A stretch of 64,000 bases of DNA. Source: Paraburkholderia monticola (lineage in GTDB: Bacteria > Pseudomonadota > Gammaproteobacteria > Burkholderiales > Burkholderiaceae). Every line of letters starts with the position of its first letter. The first letter of the stretch is position 1. Shown here in pieces: positions 29,478-37,714 of this stretch. Under the pieces are notes generated by a model. It was not told where the DNA came from and did not search any database. It was given only the letters and a program-made list of their open reading frames with translations. The translations under genes and the position numbers were made by a program. The stretch lies in contig NZ_LRBG01000002.1 in assembly GCF_001580545.1 (NCBI RefSeq), positions 225,081 through 289,080 on the forward strand. Direction: 5' to 3'.

Positions 29478-30638
29478 TCAGGCGGTCTCGGCTGTAGTTG
29501 CGACGTCCTTTCGGCTCGTCATGGTCTTTCCAAGGCGTTGTGCAGGCAGTTCGACGAATACATGCAGCATGCCGGAAAGGAGGAGAAGACCGAAACCGGT
29601 CACGATGCCCGTCGATACCATCCCCAAGCCCATACTGGCCATCCAGGCGAAGGCTATCCAGCCGAGCGGCACGTGAAGCATGTACAAAGGATAGCTCGCG
29701 TTTGCAATCCGCTTCAACGGACGGATCCAGCGCCATTGCATGCCTGACCACATGGCCGTTGCGAAGACGACCAGTCCAGCGATTCCATTAGGCACGTCGA
29801 AGCCACCACTATCTCCGTGCTCGGTGATATAGGCATACCGCGCGATAAGATAGATGCAACCGAGTAAAACGGCATGCAGGAACCCGATCGCGCGACGATC
29901 ACCGCTCGTCGCGCGATAGATGCACGAACCAATCAGAAGATAGGGAACCTGCAATACCGAAAAGCTGGCGTACTGAAGTTCCGACCGTACCGACTGCGAG
30001 AGTGCCGACACAATGAACGACGCATTCACGGCCGCCACGAATGCTGCACAGCATATGCCGATGCACAGTATGCCGGGAAGCCCACGCAGGCCTAGTCCGG
30101 CACCGATCGCGACCAGCGCATAAAACATGATTTCCACTGCAAGGGTCCACAGAACGGGGGTCGATGGAAACGTGTGCAAGTAGCCGCCGAGCGCAGCACT
30201 CGATGCCAGCAGACTCACGAACGAATGCGGTGAAACGGTGTGCGTCAAATAGCAGTAGATCGCGGTGGTCGCCCCAATCAAGAAGGAAGCAACCAGTGCA
30301 ACGGGAATAATGCGCAGTGCACGCTTGATAAGGAAATCCGTTGTGGTTTCGCGCTCGATCGCGCGCTGGATGACGAAGCCACTGATGAGAAAGAAAATAC
30401 AGACACCGAGTTCGCCGACATTCACCCCCGTATTGACGAGAACCCAGAGGAGCGGCGGGGTGAAAATATTGCGTAGTGGTGCATTCGGGCCAAAGATAAT
30501 AGCCGTGACACCCGGAACAAATGGTTGAATCTCCGGCTGGCCATTGTAGCCAATGATATACACGTGACCGACGACGACGAGCAGACAGGCGATTGCTCGA
30601 AGGTAGTCCAAAAAAACGATTCGGTCATTTTTACTCAT
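29478..30638 (-). CDS. Acyltransferase 3 family membrane protein (OafA/WbiA-like, 386 aa)
   Basis: Integral-membrane O-acyltransferase, likely O-acetylating a surface glycan. The N-terminal motif IVFLDYLRAIACLLVVVGHV includes the conserved catalytic-site His; LISGFVIQRAIERE and FLIKRALRIIPV (the R-x10-H/RxxR-type region) follow, then about eight more hydrophobic segments, ending PLYMLHVPLGWIAFAW. The start at 30638 is preceded by GGAG 13 bp upstream across a run of nine A; an open frame extends to 30710. Lower GC than the core genome, and bracketed by IS66 and IS5-like scars, so probably acquired. No periplasmic SGNH domain. Confidence 0.88.
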   Translation of the reverse strand: MSKNDRIVFLDYLRAIACLLVVVGHVYIIGYNGQPEIQPFVPGVTAIIFGPNAPLRNIFTPPLLWVLVNTGVNVGELGVCIFFLISGFVIQRAIERETTTDFLIKRALRIIPVALVASFLIGATTAIYCYLTHTVSPHSFVSLLASSAALGGYLHTFPSTPVLWTLAVEIMFYALVAIGAGLGLRGLPGILCIGICCAAFVAAVNASFIVSALSQSVRSELQYASFSVLQVPYLLIGSCIYRATSGDRRAIGFLHAVLLGCIYLIARYAYITEHGDSGGFDVPNGIAGLVVFATAMWSGMQWRWIRPLKRIANASYPLYMLHVPLGWIAFAWMASMGLGMVSTGIVTGFGLLLLSGMLHVFVELPAQRLGKTMTSRKDVATTAETA

Positions 30639-31094
30639 TTTTTTTTTCTGACTCCGCAAACCTTGCAAAATCTTACTGCATTCTCCTTCCGGCCGATAGA
30701 TAATCACCAATCACCAGACGATAGCGTGAACGACAGACACGGTCGCCGGCGCGTCGATGTGGAGTGCCGTCCATCGCTTGCGCGAGGAAGCCCGTGTACA
30801 GTTCCATCAAGGTCGTAAGCGTCTCGCGCGGGTCGTCCGCGATGTCTCGCGCGCATGAGGCACGATAGTGACGGCGCGTGAAGGGTAACTCGCCGCTTCC
30901 GGAGAACTGCCCGGAGATAAAACGGGCAATGATGGCGGCGATGTGCTACGTCGGCAACTTCGTCACGTTTTAAGGCAGCAGTTCGTCGATGCGATTGATC
31001 TTGCGGTCAGCGATGTAAGTCCGGACGTATTCCTAATACCGATGGGGAGCGATGTCGTTCTCAGCTTCTATGTCCAGCGGACCGCGCGCGATGC
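30639..31094. other. Decayed region with a possible second IS66 tail
   Basis: No intact gene. Leftward translation of about 31035-30967 gives YVRTYIADRKINRIDELLP then a stop, resembling the end of another IS66 transposase subgroup (…IADHKINRIDELLPW…). The rest (30711-30966) is unassigned; a leftward frame reads ETLTTLMELYTGFLAQAM but I could not place it. Confidence 0.4.
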
Positions 31095-31295
31095 TTAGAC
31101 GTCGAAGTGCAATCGAGTCGATCATCGATCACACAAAGACAGACGGCAAACTCGATCGCAACTGGCTCAAAGGCGTGCTCGGCCGTGCGATGCACGCCGT
31201 GGTACGCGTCGCTCGTCATAAGCTGCGGCTTTTTTTGTGCGCTCACTCTCGTGGCGTTACTCAACCGTAGTATCGTCGCCCACGCGATAGTGTGA
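31095..31295 (+). mobile_element. IS5-like transposase C-terminal remnant (right copy)
   Basis: Reads AIESIIDHTKTDGKLDRNWL then KGVLGRAMHAVVRVARHKLR; near 31225 the reading frame shifts and continues ALTLVALLNRSIVAHAIV to a stop at 31295. Same family and same orientation as the copy at 29189-29353, with similar 3' flanks (TGACGCC…GTTCAGG). Confidence 0.65.
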
Positions 31296-31397
31296 CGCCG
31301 ACAGCGCGAGAAGTGAATTGTTCAGGAGCGGCTAGGTCTGAGCTGGCGCGACACGGTAATCGAACTCAACTTCTTATCCGAGAGTGGCAGAGCGACC

Positions 31398-31615
31398 GCG
31401 AATTTGCGATCGGCTCATCCAACTGGTTGCTTGCCGTATCGGTTTGTGCGGACCAATGAGCCACAGCCGTCATGAGCCGAATCCGTTCCGCACAGATCAA
31501 GGATCACGAGTCTCGCGATCACGTGAAAGACATCCTGACACACTTGCCGAGTCAGCAGGCCAGCGACGGAGCGTCTCATTGTTGCCAACATCGCTGGAGA
31601 TCTCTCAGGGCCGTT
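31398..31615 (+). mobile_element. IS66-family transposase C-terminal remnant, opposite orientation
   Basis: Rightward reading gives EFAIGSSNWLLAVSVCADQ, a TGA at 31457-31459, then MSRIRSAQIKDHESRDHVKD and ILTHLPSQQASD, the same IS66 C-terminal block as at 28933-29188 but inverted. Nonsense and frame decay show it is dead. Confidence 0.7.
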
Positions 31616-31663
31616 GTTTGCCTCTCGATCGTCAAGACGGTTCTACTGTCGCACGCCGCGGGC

Positions 31664-33739
31664 TTACTGGTACACCTCTACCTTGTGCGGATAGCCCATC
31701 ACGGTGCCGTCCAACGGACCGCCATCGACAAACACATTCAAATAGCCATTGGCGAGGTTCGTGCGCATGATTACTCGCACGGTGCCCCCTTCCATGCGAA
31801 GCACTGCACCGGGGACGAACGCTTGCCGATTTTCGGGAGTATCTGGAAAAGTGAAACCGGCCCAGCCAGTCGCGACACCCTTGTGCCACGCCGCGTCCGT
31901 TACGTCCAGCGGGGCTACGGTCAACGTTGACGTTGATATAGGCGCCTTCCAGCGGGTGTTGCCGGTGACGATTCGCAGGCCTTGCGCCCCATTGTCTGCC
32001 GCTGCGCGACACTCGATGAATCCTTGGACTCGTCTAACCGTTGCTCCCGGCAGCGGCCGTAGCAGGGCGCCGAAACCGATGACTTCGCTTCTCGAGTCGA
32101 CGATCGGAACGACAGTGCTGCGATCGAGAATCAGGCTGCTGGAATCCGGAACCTGGCCCGACAGTGAGCACCGATTGCCCGCGCGTTGAGCCGGCACTTC
32201 CGCAACTTGCACGCTGCTGATCGCGAGAGTGCTTCCCGTGGGGCCGTCGGCGACCGCATGCAACGCCGGTAAGGTTTGCCACGGGCCTTTGTGGTTCACC
32301 CGAAAGTATGCGACGGTTTCGGGGAGAGCCTTGCTCCAGTACCAGTCGTCTCGCGCGCCAGGCCAAAAGCCGTCAGCAGCGGGGTCGAGGGGCGAGATCC
32401 CCAATGAAACGCCCGCGAGAGACTCCTGCAGACTCTCTTCATACGTGTGAATGTGTTTGATAAGAAGCGTTGGGATGACGCCTGTGATCCCCAGCGCGAG
32501 TGCGAATAAAAAGGCAGCGCCCCGAGCCGCACGCTGTGCGGGAGCAAGTGCCAACAGTGTACCCAGCAACAGGAGATAGGCCAGGCAGGACCAGGCGCCA
32601 TATCTGGGCTGCGTGAATACCAGCAGATAGGGCTCAACGGAAATGAGCGATGGCTCCATCCTGACGCGGACCATGCAAAGCAACGCAGCAGCCGCAGCCG
32701 ACATCAGCAGTGCGAGTCCAAGGACCCACGCATATACAAATTCGTCTGCTATATCGGCGCTTGCAGTTCCGCTCGAACTAATGCCTAAGCGGAACTGGAT
32801 GGTGCGCGCGAAAGCATAACCCGTCACGGCCGCGGTGAAGGCCATCGCGACGAAGCCAGCCACCAGCGGCACCGTGAAGCCAATCCACGGCGTAGCGTAC
32901 TGAAACGGGCTCCCGATGTAGGCTGCACACGCCTTCAGAAACTCGATCAGATTTTTGGGCGAAAGCAGGCTGGACAAATGCGATAGCTCCGATGCCCCTT
33001 GTCCATAGTGAGCCTGAATTACGAGCGCCGTCGCGAGCGGCAGCAACCCGAGCGCAACGACAGGCAAGCGTCGCGCGAGCAGCACATGCTCGGCGAACAG
33101 GAGCGCGGCAAAAATGTAACCTGAGCCATGGAACACCGCCGCCACGCAGGAAGCAAGCAGTAGCATGGCGTACTGGAGAGGAGTGCCCCTGCGCAACGCG
33201 CCGATCATCAGCCACAGCAATATGACATAAGCAAGCCGCGACACGCTCATCACGACCTGGAAAGGCTGCAAGAGCGTCTCCGTATCACCGAGGTTGGTGA
33301 CAAACAGAGCGATGCCCACGGCCACGAGCACTTTCATCGACTTGGATGCACTCCTGAAGCCGTCAAGACGCGATGCAAGCCAGGTGAAGAAGACGACGCA
33401 ACCTAGGATCGCTGCATACGATACCGCTTGCATGAGGTATTGATGTCCGTTGGCAAAACGCTCATCAAGCAGCGCAACGGAGTACACGGCGAGGTGTAGG
33501 TGTGCCCCGTGCGGCGTCAGTAGGTATCGAAAGGGCCCCATCGTCCCATTGGTGAAGAGCATGACGCGGTTCCACACCGCCCAGCCATCGACGAGCGGTA
33601 CCCCCACGGTCAGGCGTGAGGCAAAGAAAAGTTGAACCATGGCGACGACAAGTGCCGCCAGAACTGCCGGCCAATGCCAATATTTTTTTTCAGATGCAAC
33701 GGTACCTGTTTGCACGATGCCTGCGCCTTTTCGACTCAA
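31664..33739 (-). CDS. Polytopic membrane protein, GT-C-like with C-terminal soluble domain (691 aa)
   Basis: About 10-11 hydrophobic segments fill residues 25-430 (for example HWPAVLAALVVAMVQLFFAS and VEPYLLVFTQ). After the first membrane helix there is a large loop, VPLVDGWAVWNRVMLF…LTPHGAHLHLAVYSVALLDER, laid out like the first periplasmic loop of GT-C glycosyltransferases, where an acidic residue is catalytic. The last about 250 residues are soluble and beta-rich, ending GYPHKVEVYQ. No family assignment is certain. The probable start is TTG 33739 overlapping the upstream GT2 stop (TAATTG), or GTG 33715. Last gene of a leftward run; I infer transfer of an undecaprenyl-phosphate sugar onto a glycan. 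Confidence 0.7.
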   Translation of the reverse strand: MSRKGAGIVQTGTVASEKKYWHWPAVLAALVVAMVQLFFASRLTVGVPLVDGWAVWNRVMLFTNGTMGPFRYLLTPHGAHLHLAVYSVALLDERFANGHQYLMQAVSYAAILGCVVFFTWLASRLDGFRSASKSMKVLVAVGIALFVTNLGDTETLLQPFQVVMSVSRLAYVILLWLMIGALRRGTPLQYAMLLLASCVAAVFHGSGYIFAALLFAEHVLLARRLPVVALGLLPLATALVIQAHYGQGASELSHLSSLLSPKNLIEFLKACAAYIGSPFQYATPWIGFTVPLVAGFVAMAFTAAVTGYAFARTIQFRLGISSSGTASADIADEFVYAWVLGLALLMSAAAAALLCMVRVRMEPSLISVEPYLLVFTQPRYGAWSCLAYLLLLGTLLALAPAQRAARGAAFLFALALGITGVIPTLLIKHIHTYEESLQESLAGVSLGISPLDPAADGFWPGARDDWYWSKALPETVAYFRVNHKGPWQTLPALHAVADGPTGSTLAISSVQVAEVPAQRAGNRCSLSGQVPDSSSLILDRSTVVPIVDSRSEVIGFGALLRPLPGATVRRVQGFIECRAAADNGAQGLRIVTGNTRWKAPISTSTLTVAPLDVTDAAWHKGVATGWAGFTFPDTPENRQAFVPGAVLRMEGGTVRVIMRTNLANGYLNVFVDGGPLDGTVMGYPHKVEVYQ

Positions 33740-34561
33740 TTATTGGGGAGTTGTGGTTGGAGGGTTGTACTGGCCGAAACAGGCCTTGAACAGCACGCTC
33801 AACACCGCGAGGTTTCCTCGTACCGCACTGATCTTCGTCGGCACTTCGCCTTTGGGATAGCGCCGAGTCGTTGGAATCTCGATGCAGCGGTAACCCAGTT
33901 TCGGCGCGCGGTACGACAGATAAACGAGCAGTTCGTAAGTCGAGAACACGTCACGGAAAATCGCCATACGCTCGTCGACGAGCATCTTTCGGCTATAGCC
34001 GCGAAAGCCCTGGGTCGTGTCAGTCCAGCGAAAACCGGAGAAGACGCTCAGCACCGGCGCATGAATAAACCTGATGGCGAAATCTCGCGATTTGGGCGTG
34101 TTCTCCGCGACGCCGCCCGGCAGGTAGCGGGAGGCTTGCACGAAGTCTATACCGCGGCGCAGTGCATCGATAAAGCGGGGAATGGCGTCTGGATCGTCTT
34201 TGTCGTTGCCATCGATCGTGACAATGTTTTCGTATCCGTTCTCCAGCACGAACGCATAGGCGCAGCGCAACTGCGCGCTCAGCTTGCCCGGTCCTGTCTT
34301 TACGAGCAGGCCGCGCACGTAGACGCCCCGTAAGAATGCCTCCTCGAGCGAACCGTCCTTGCTGCCGCCATCGACAATGATTATGTCGGCACTCTCGCTG
34401 ATTCGAAGCGCTGCCATCCGCGTGAGAAGACTGCGGATTCGCTCGCCTTCATTGATGACGGGAATGACCACGCATGAATCGTGGCGGCGCCCGAGCCACA
34501 TGGGCGTGTCATACGAAGGTACTTGCCAGTCAGCGGGACGAGCAGTGTGGGATGTTGTCAT
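33740..34561 (-). CDS. GT2 glycosyltransferase, DPM1/GtrB-like without membrane helices (273 aa)
   Basis: GT-A fold enzyme related to dolichol/undecaprenyl-phosphate sugar synthases. CVVIPVINEGERIRSLL opens the fold, IIVDGGSKDGSLEEA is the UDP/GDP-binding strand, VTIDGNDKDDPDAIP is the DxD-like region, and TQGFRGYSRKMLVDER and YRCIEIPTTRRYPKGEVPT match the acceptor side. Typical GtrB/ArnC proteins add two C-terminal helices; this one stops without them, so it may rely on the membrane protein that follows immediately. Start ATG 34561, 20 bp after the small transporter gene. Confidence 0.85.
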   Translation of the reverse strand: MTTSHTARPADWQVPSYDTPMWLGRRHDSCVVIPVINEGERIRSLLTRMAALRISESADIIIVDGGSKDGSLEEAFLRGVYVRGLLVKTGPGKLSAQLRCAYAFVLENGYENIVTIDGNDKDDPDAIPRFIDALRRGIDFVQASRYLPGGVAENTPKSRDFAIRFIHAPVLSVFSGFRWTDTTQGFRGYSRKMLVDERMAIFRDVFSTYELLVYLSYRAPKLGYRCIEIPTTRRYPKGEVPTKISAVRGNLAVLSVLFKACFGQYNPPTTTPQ

Positions 34562-34580
34562 GGATGCTGGTGCGGGATGG

Positions 34581-34937
34581 TTACGAAACGCTCATGGTCA
34601 GAAAGACGACACCAGCGATAATGAGTCCGATGCCGGTTGCGGTCGTCCAGTGGAATGGCTCGCCGAACACAAGGACCGAACTGGCCGCGACCGTCGCGAT
34701 CGCACCGGACGTCAGCACCGGATGCGCCACGTTTAGCGGCAGGCGTGCCAGCGCAGCGGCATAGAGCAGGAACGCACTGCCATACATCGCGAGACCGAGC
34801 CAAAAAGGCCAGTTAGTCAGCGCGACGATCGGATCTGCTGGCGACGGAAACTTGCGTGGCGGCAGCATCGCGAGCTTGATAAGTACGCTGGCGGACGCAT
34901 TGGATGCGATGCCGAGGGCCAGGATCAGCCATTTCAT
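34581..34937 (-). CDS. Small four-helix transporter, EmrE/ArnE-ArnF-like (118 aa)
   Basis: SMR/EamA-type protein with four hydrophobic helices: MKWLILALGIASNASASVLIK (given in part), PFWLGLAMYGSAFLLYAAAL, HPVLTSGAIATVAASSVLVFG and TGIGLIIAGVVFLTMS. The conserved Glu14 of EmrE drug pumps is absent from helix 1, arguing against a drug antiporter. In lipid A and glycan pathways such proteins (ArnE/ArnF) flip undecaprenyl-phosphate-linked sugars. Its start overlaps the end of the upstream TIM-barrel gene by 4 bp (ATGA), placing it firmly in this sugar operon. I infer the flippase of a side-chain module, replacing GtrA. Confidence 0.8.
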   Translation of the reverse strand: MKWLILALGIASNASASVLIKLAMLPPRKFPSPADPIVALTNWPFWLGLAMYGSAFLLYAAALARLPLNVAHPVLTSGAIATVAASSVLVFGEPFHWTTATGIGLIIAGVVFLTMSVS

Positions 34938-35770
34938 GCATGCACCTCTGACCCGTCGGGACCATAATGCTGCGTCGCGACGCGGAGTGCGCGCTCGATC
35001 GAGCGTAGATGCGGCTCGTTGCTCGTTGCCACCATTTCGACGGTAACGATGTGTCCGGGCAGATGTTCGCGAATCGCGTCAGCGACCATGGCGTGGGGAC
35101 AGTTTGCGTCGCCCAGCGGTATGAGTCCCGGTTCGCTCGCGTGCACGTGGCCGATGAGGGATGCGCATTCGCGGATCGTCGCAGCGGGGTCCTCATCGTT
35201 CATTGCAAGCGCGCCGGAGTCGAGTTGCATCCGGATCGCTGGATGGTCGACACATTCGACGACCGTGCGAGTTTCCAGGCTGTTCACCATGAAGTTCGCA
35301 CCATAGTGCACAGGGTTCGGTTCGAGGCAAACGATCACGTCGTGATCTGCGGCGATGTCTCCGAGACGGCGGAAAAACCGCGTGCCGATGTCGAGTGCCT
35401 GCTCGTCGTCGAGGCCGCTGCGATCGCGGTTTTTTGGTGAGCCGAACACGAGACGAGTCGCCCCAATACCTGCGCCGACGCGGCAAACACCCTTGAGATG
35501 TTGCAGCAACGCGTCCTGCACAGCTGGCGTGCCGAACACGTTTACGCCCGAGAGCCCGAAAAGCAGTGCCTGCATGCCGACGATCTGAATGCCGCGCTCT
35601 GCCCACCAACTCTTCACTGCAATCAAATCATCTTTGCTCGCGTTGGCAGCAACGGGAAAGTACTTGCCAGGTGCAATGTCAATGGCGTTGACGTTTCGTG
35701 ACTGCAGGAGCGTCGCGACGGCTTCGTCTTCTACCGTGTCCCACGCGATATTCGATATAGACAGTCTCAT
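34934..35770 (-). CDS. TIM-barrel sugar (phosphate) isomerase/epimerase-like protein (278 aa)
   Basis: Xylose isomerase-like/AP endonuclease 2 fold. Characteristic strands: RLSISNIAWDTVEDEAVATL at the N-terminus, IVGMQALLFGL, RLVFGSPKNRDRSGL, VIVCLEPNPVHYG (metal-binding Glu), MQLDSGALAMND (metal-binding Asp) and LIGHVHASEPGL (His). With these ligands a divalent-metal isomerase or epimerase is plausible. The gene overlaps both neighbours by 4 bp. The substrate is unknown, possibly a keto-sugar made by the FAD or NAD enzymes next door. Confidence 0.82.
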   Translation of the reverse strand: MRLSISNIAWDTVEDEAVATLLQSRNVNAIDIAPGKYFPVAANASKDDLIAVKSWWAERGIQIVGMQALLFGLSGVNVFGTPAVQDALLQHLKGVCRVGAGIGATRLVFGSPKNRDRSGLDDEQALDIGTRFFRRLGDIAADHDVIVCLEPNPVHYGANFMVNSLETRTVVECVDHPAIRMQLDSGALAMNDEDPAATIRECASLIGHVHASEPGLIPLGDANCPHAMVADAIREHLPGHIVTVEMVATSNEPHLRSIERALRVATQHYGPDGSEVHA

Positions 35771-36561
35771 GTGTGTGCTCCGGTGGGGGCTGGCAGCGTA
35801 CGCTGTTCGGTCTGCGCGTAGGACCGAACAGCCTGCAGCGTCTCGCGCGCGCTGTATTGATAGTGTCCCGTGCCGCCAAACAGCGAGGCATGTAGGCTGC
35901 GCATGTCGTAGCTCGCGGCGCGGTCGCCGACATGTTGTTCAAACGGCTTACCGAACCCTTCGCTACTTGCCTTGGAGACCGTGATCGGCTCGGCCGTCAG
36001 ATGCACCAGTCTCAAACCCGCCGCTAGCGCGCGATCGATGTCGTAGCTGAGATTGACCATCGGGTAGAACTGGAACGATCCCCGGCTATCGATTAGGTGG
36101 ACATTGTTGTCGTTGAGGAAGTCAAACAGTACGTTCTTGCGCAGACCCGGGCCAACCAGGCCGGGTAGGCGCACGATCAAATGCTTCGGAAAATATGCTT
36201 CGACGAATTTTTCCAGACGGCGCCGGTTAAGTCCGTAGGCGTGCAATCCATCTTCGACGACGGGCGAAGTTTCGTCCACGCCCACGGGAGTCAAAAAAAC
36301 ATCGACTGTGCTCAAAAGCACGAATTCGTCGCACCGGATGGTTTCCAAATGCGCTATCAATCCGTCGATTCTTTGCTGATCGCCCAGTGGATCGCGATTG
36401 GCGATCCATTTCTGCCCGGGGGCGGCCGCGCAAGCAACGCGGCCGAACGTTTTCCCGTCGATCTCGTCAATGTTGGTCGATCGATATACCGCGCCATAGT
36501 CGCGTTGCCGATGCAGCGTGCTGCCTACGAAGCCGGTATATCCGATCAGTGCGTTGTCCAT
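35767..36561 (-). CDS. NAD-dependent epimerase/dehydratase-like protein with altered active site (264 aa)
   Basis: Rossmann-fold protein of the extended SDR type, shorter than usual (310-350 aa). Opens ALIGYTGFVGSTLHRQ, has EFVLLSTVDVFLTP as the active-site Ser/Thr strand, and AYGLNRRRLEKFVE where YxxxK is expected: the catalytic Lys is Arg. LIVRLPGLVGPGLRKN follows. ATG 36561 has GGAG 6 bp before it (a TTG frame at 36573 is less likely). The missing Lys suggests altered catalysis or a binding role. Thirteen bp after the FAD enzyme, overlapping the TIM-barrel gene. Confidence 0.8.
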   Translation of the reverse strand: MDNALIGYTGFVGSTLHRQRDYGAVYRSTNIDEIDGKTFGRVACAAAPGQKWIANRDPLGDQQRIDGLIAHLETIRCDEFVLLSTVDVFLTPVGVDETSPVVEDGLHAYGLNRRRLEKFVEAYFPKHLIVRLPGLVGPGLRKNVLFDFLNDNNVHLIDSRGSFQFYPMVNLSYDIDRALAAGLRLVHLTAEPITVSKASSEGFGKPFEQHVGDRAASYDMRSLHASLFGGTGHYQYSARETLQAVRSYAQTEQRTLPAPTGAHT

Positions 36562-36574
36562 TTGATGCTCCAAA

Positions 36575-37714
36575 CTAGTAGGCAGTATCTATCAGCGATT
36601 CGGCGTCGAGCCGTTCGAAGACGTCGTAAATGTTATCGATCTTGCCGCCCAGCACTGAATAGCAGCCGGGAAGGCTGGCGTGCTTCTCGAACAGGATGGG
36701 CCGGCCATCGTCGACTTCGTTCTTGGCCAAGACGGTTTTGATTTCGAACAGCGAGTCGACATATTTGACGCGCGCGGCCGCTGGCATATACCGGCGGACG
36801 TCGCGAATCATACGATCGACACGAGTCTCGCGCGGATATCGCCGCAGGCGTTCGTAGGGATCCACGCCCGGCTGATCGTCCCAGTTCTGGTGCGGCGTAT
36901 ATCGTACGTGTGACAGCGTATGCAGGTTGCGTGCCGGAAACGGCATCATCGAAAAAAACGGACCGTCCATAACTGTTACGCCCACATCGAGCAATTCCGG
37001 TGGCGCTTCGACTAGCGCCATTTCGGTAACTTCCTGTTTCAGACGAGTTTGGGTCCCAGGAAAATCGCCGCTCAGCTGGTTGAGCCCGCTATAAGTGCAG
37101 TTGAAAACGTAACGGCCTTCTGTGCGGTAGGTTTCACCCGATTTAGGGCAAATAACCACGCTCAGCCCACCATCCGCCGTCCTCGCGATACTGTCCACAT
37201 GAGAATTGAGTCGTACCTCGACATGTGCGTCGCGAAGTTCGGTTTCTGCCCATCGCGCGAGTTTGCTGGAGTCGAACGCATACTCCTGAACGACAAAAAC
37301 GTCTTCAATCAGGTGCGGCTCGAAAAGGGATTTAAACGTCTTGTCCGCAGGCTCTATCCGGGCGCCGATCTCATGACAGAAACGCTCGAACTGCCGCCCT
37401 GTCACTTTGGAATTGCGACGCGCAATGGCATAGAGCTTTGTGAAATTCGTCGACAATACCTGCGGCCAATCCTCGACGAATCTGGGTAAGTTGATACGGC
37501 TGCGATAAGCCGTCGTAAAGCTGCGCGGGTAGTGGTACCCATTATGCACGCGAGCTTGATTGTTATACGACGCTCGCTGTAGGAGTTTCGGCTCCGCCTC
37601 GAGGAGCAACACTCGTCGGAAACCGCGCTTTCGCGCCAGATAGATTGCGATGGCGCAGCCGTAGAAGCCGCCACCGATAACAACCGCGTCCTGATGCAAC
37701 AAGGACGCCTCCAT
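36575..37714 (-). CDS. FAD-dependent oxidoreductase, DAO family (379 aa)
   Basis: The dinucleotide-binding motif VVIGGGFYGCAIAIYLARKRG begins at about residue 12 (quoted in part), followed by LLLEAEPKLLQRASYNNQARVH and, late in the protein, YVDSLFEIKTVLAKNE and SVLGGKIDNIYDV, as in D-amino-acid oxidase/glycine oxidase-like flavoproteins. No signal peptide, so cytoplasmic. Flavin oxidases are unusual in O-antigen loci; here it sits between a membrane GT2 (sharing one base at 37714) and the SDR-like gene. I infer oxidation of a sugar intermediate, but an amino-acid or amine substrate is possible. Confidence 0.82.
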   Translation of the reverse strand: MEASLLHQDAVVIGGGFYGCAIAIYLARKRGFRRVLLLEAEPKLLQRASYNNQARVHNGYHYPRSFTTAYRSRINLPRFVEDWPQVLSTNFTKLYAIARRNSKVTGRQFERFCHEIGARIEPADKTFKSLFEPHLIEDVFVVQEYAFDSSKLARWAETELRDAHVEVRLNSHVDSIARTADGGLSVVICPKSGETYRTEGRYVFNCTYSGLNQLSGDFPGTQTRLKQEVTEMALVEAPPELLDVGVTVMDGPFFSMMPFPARNLHTLSHVRYTPHQNWDDQPGVDPYERLRRYPRETRVDRMIRDVRRYMPAAARVKYVDSLFEIKTVLAKNEVDDGRPILFEKHASLPGCYSVLGGKIDNIYDVFERLDAESLIDTAY

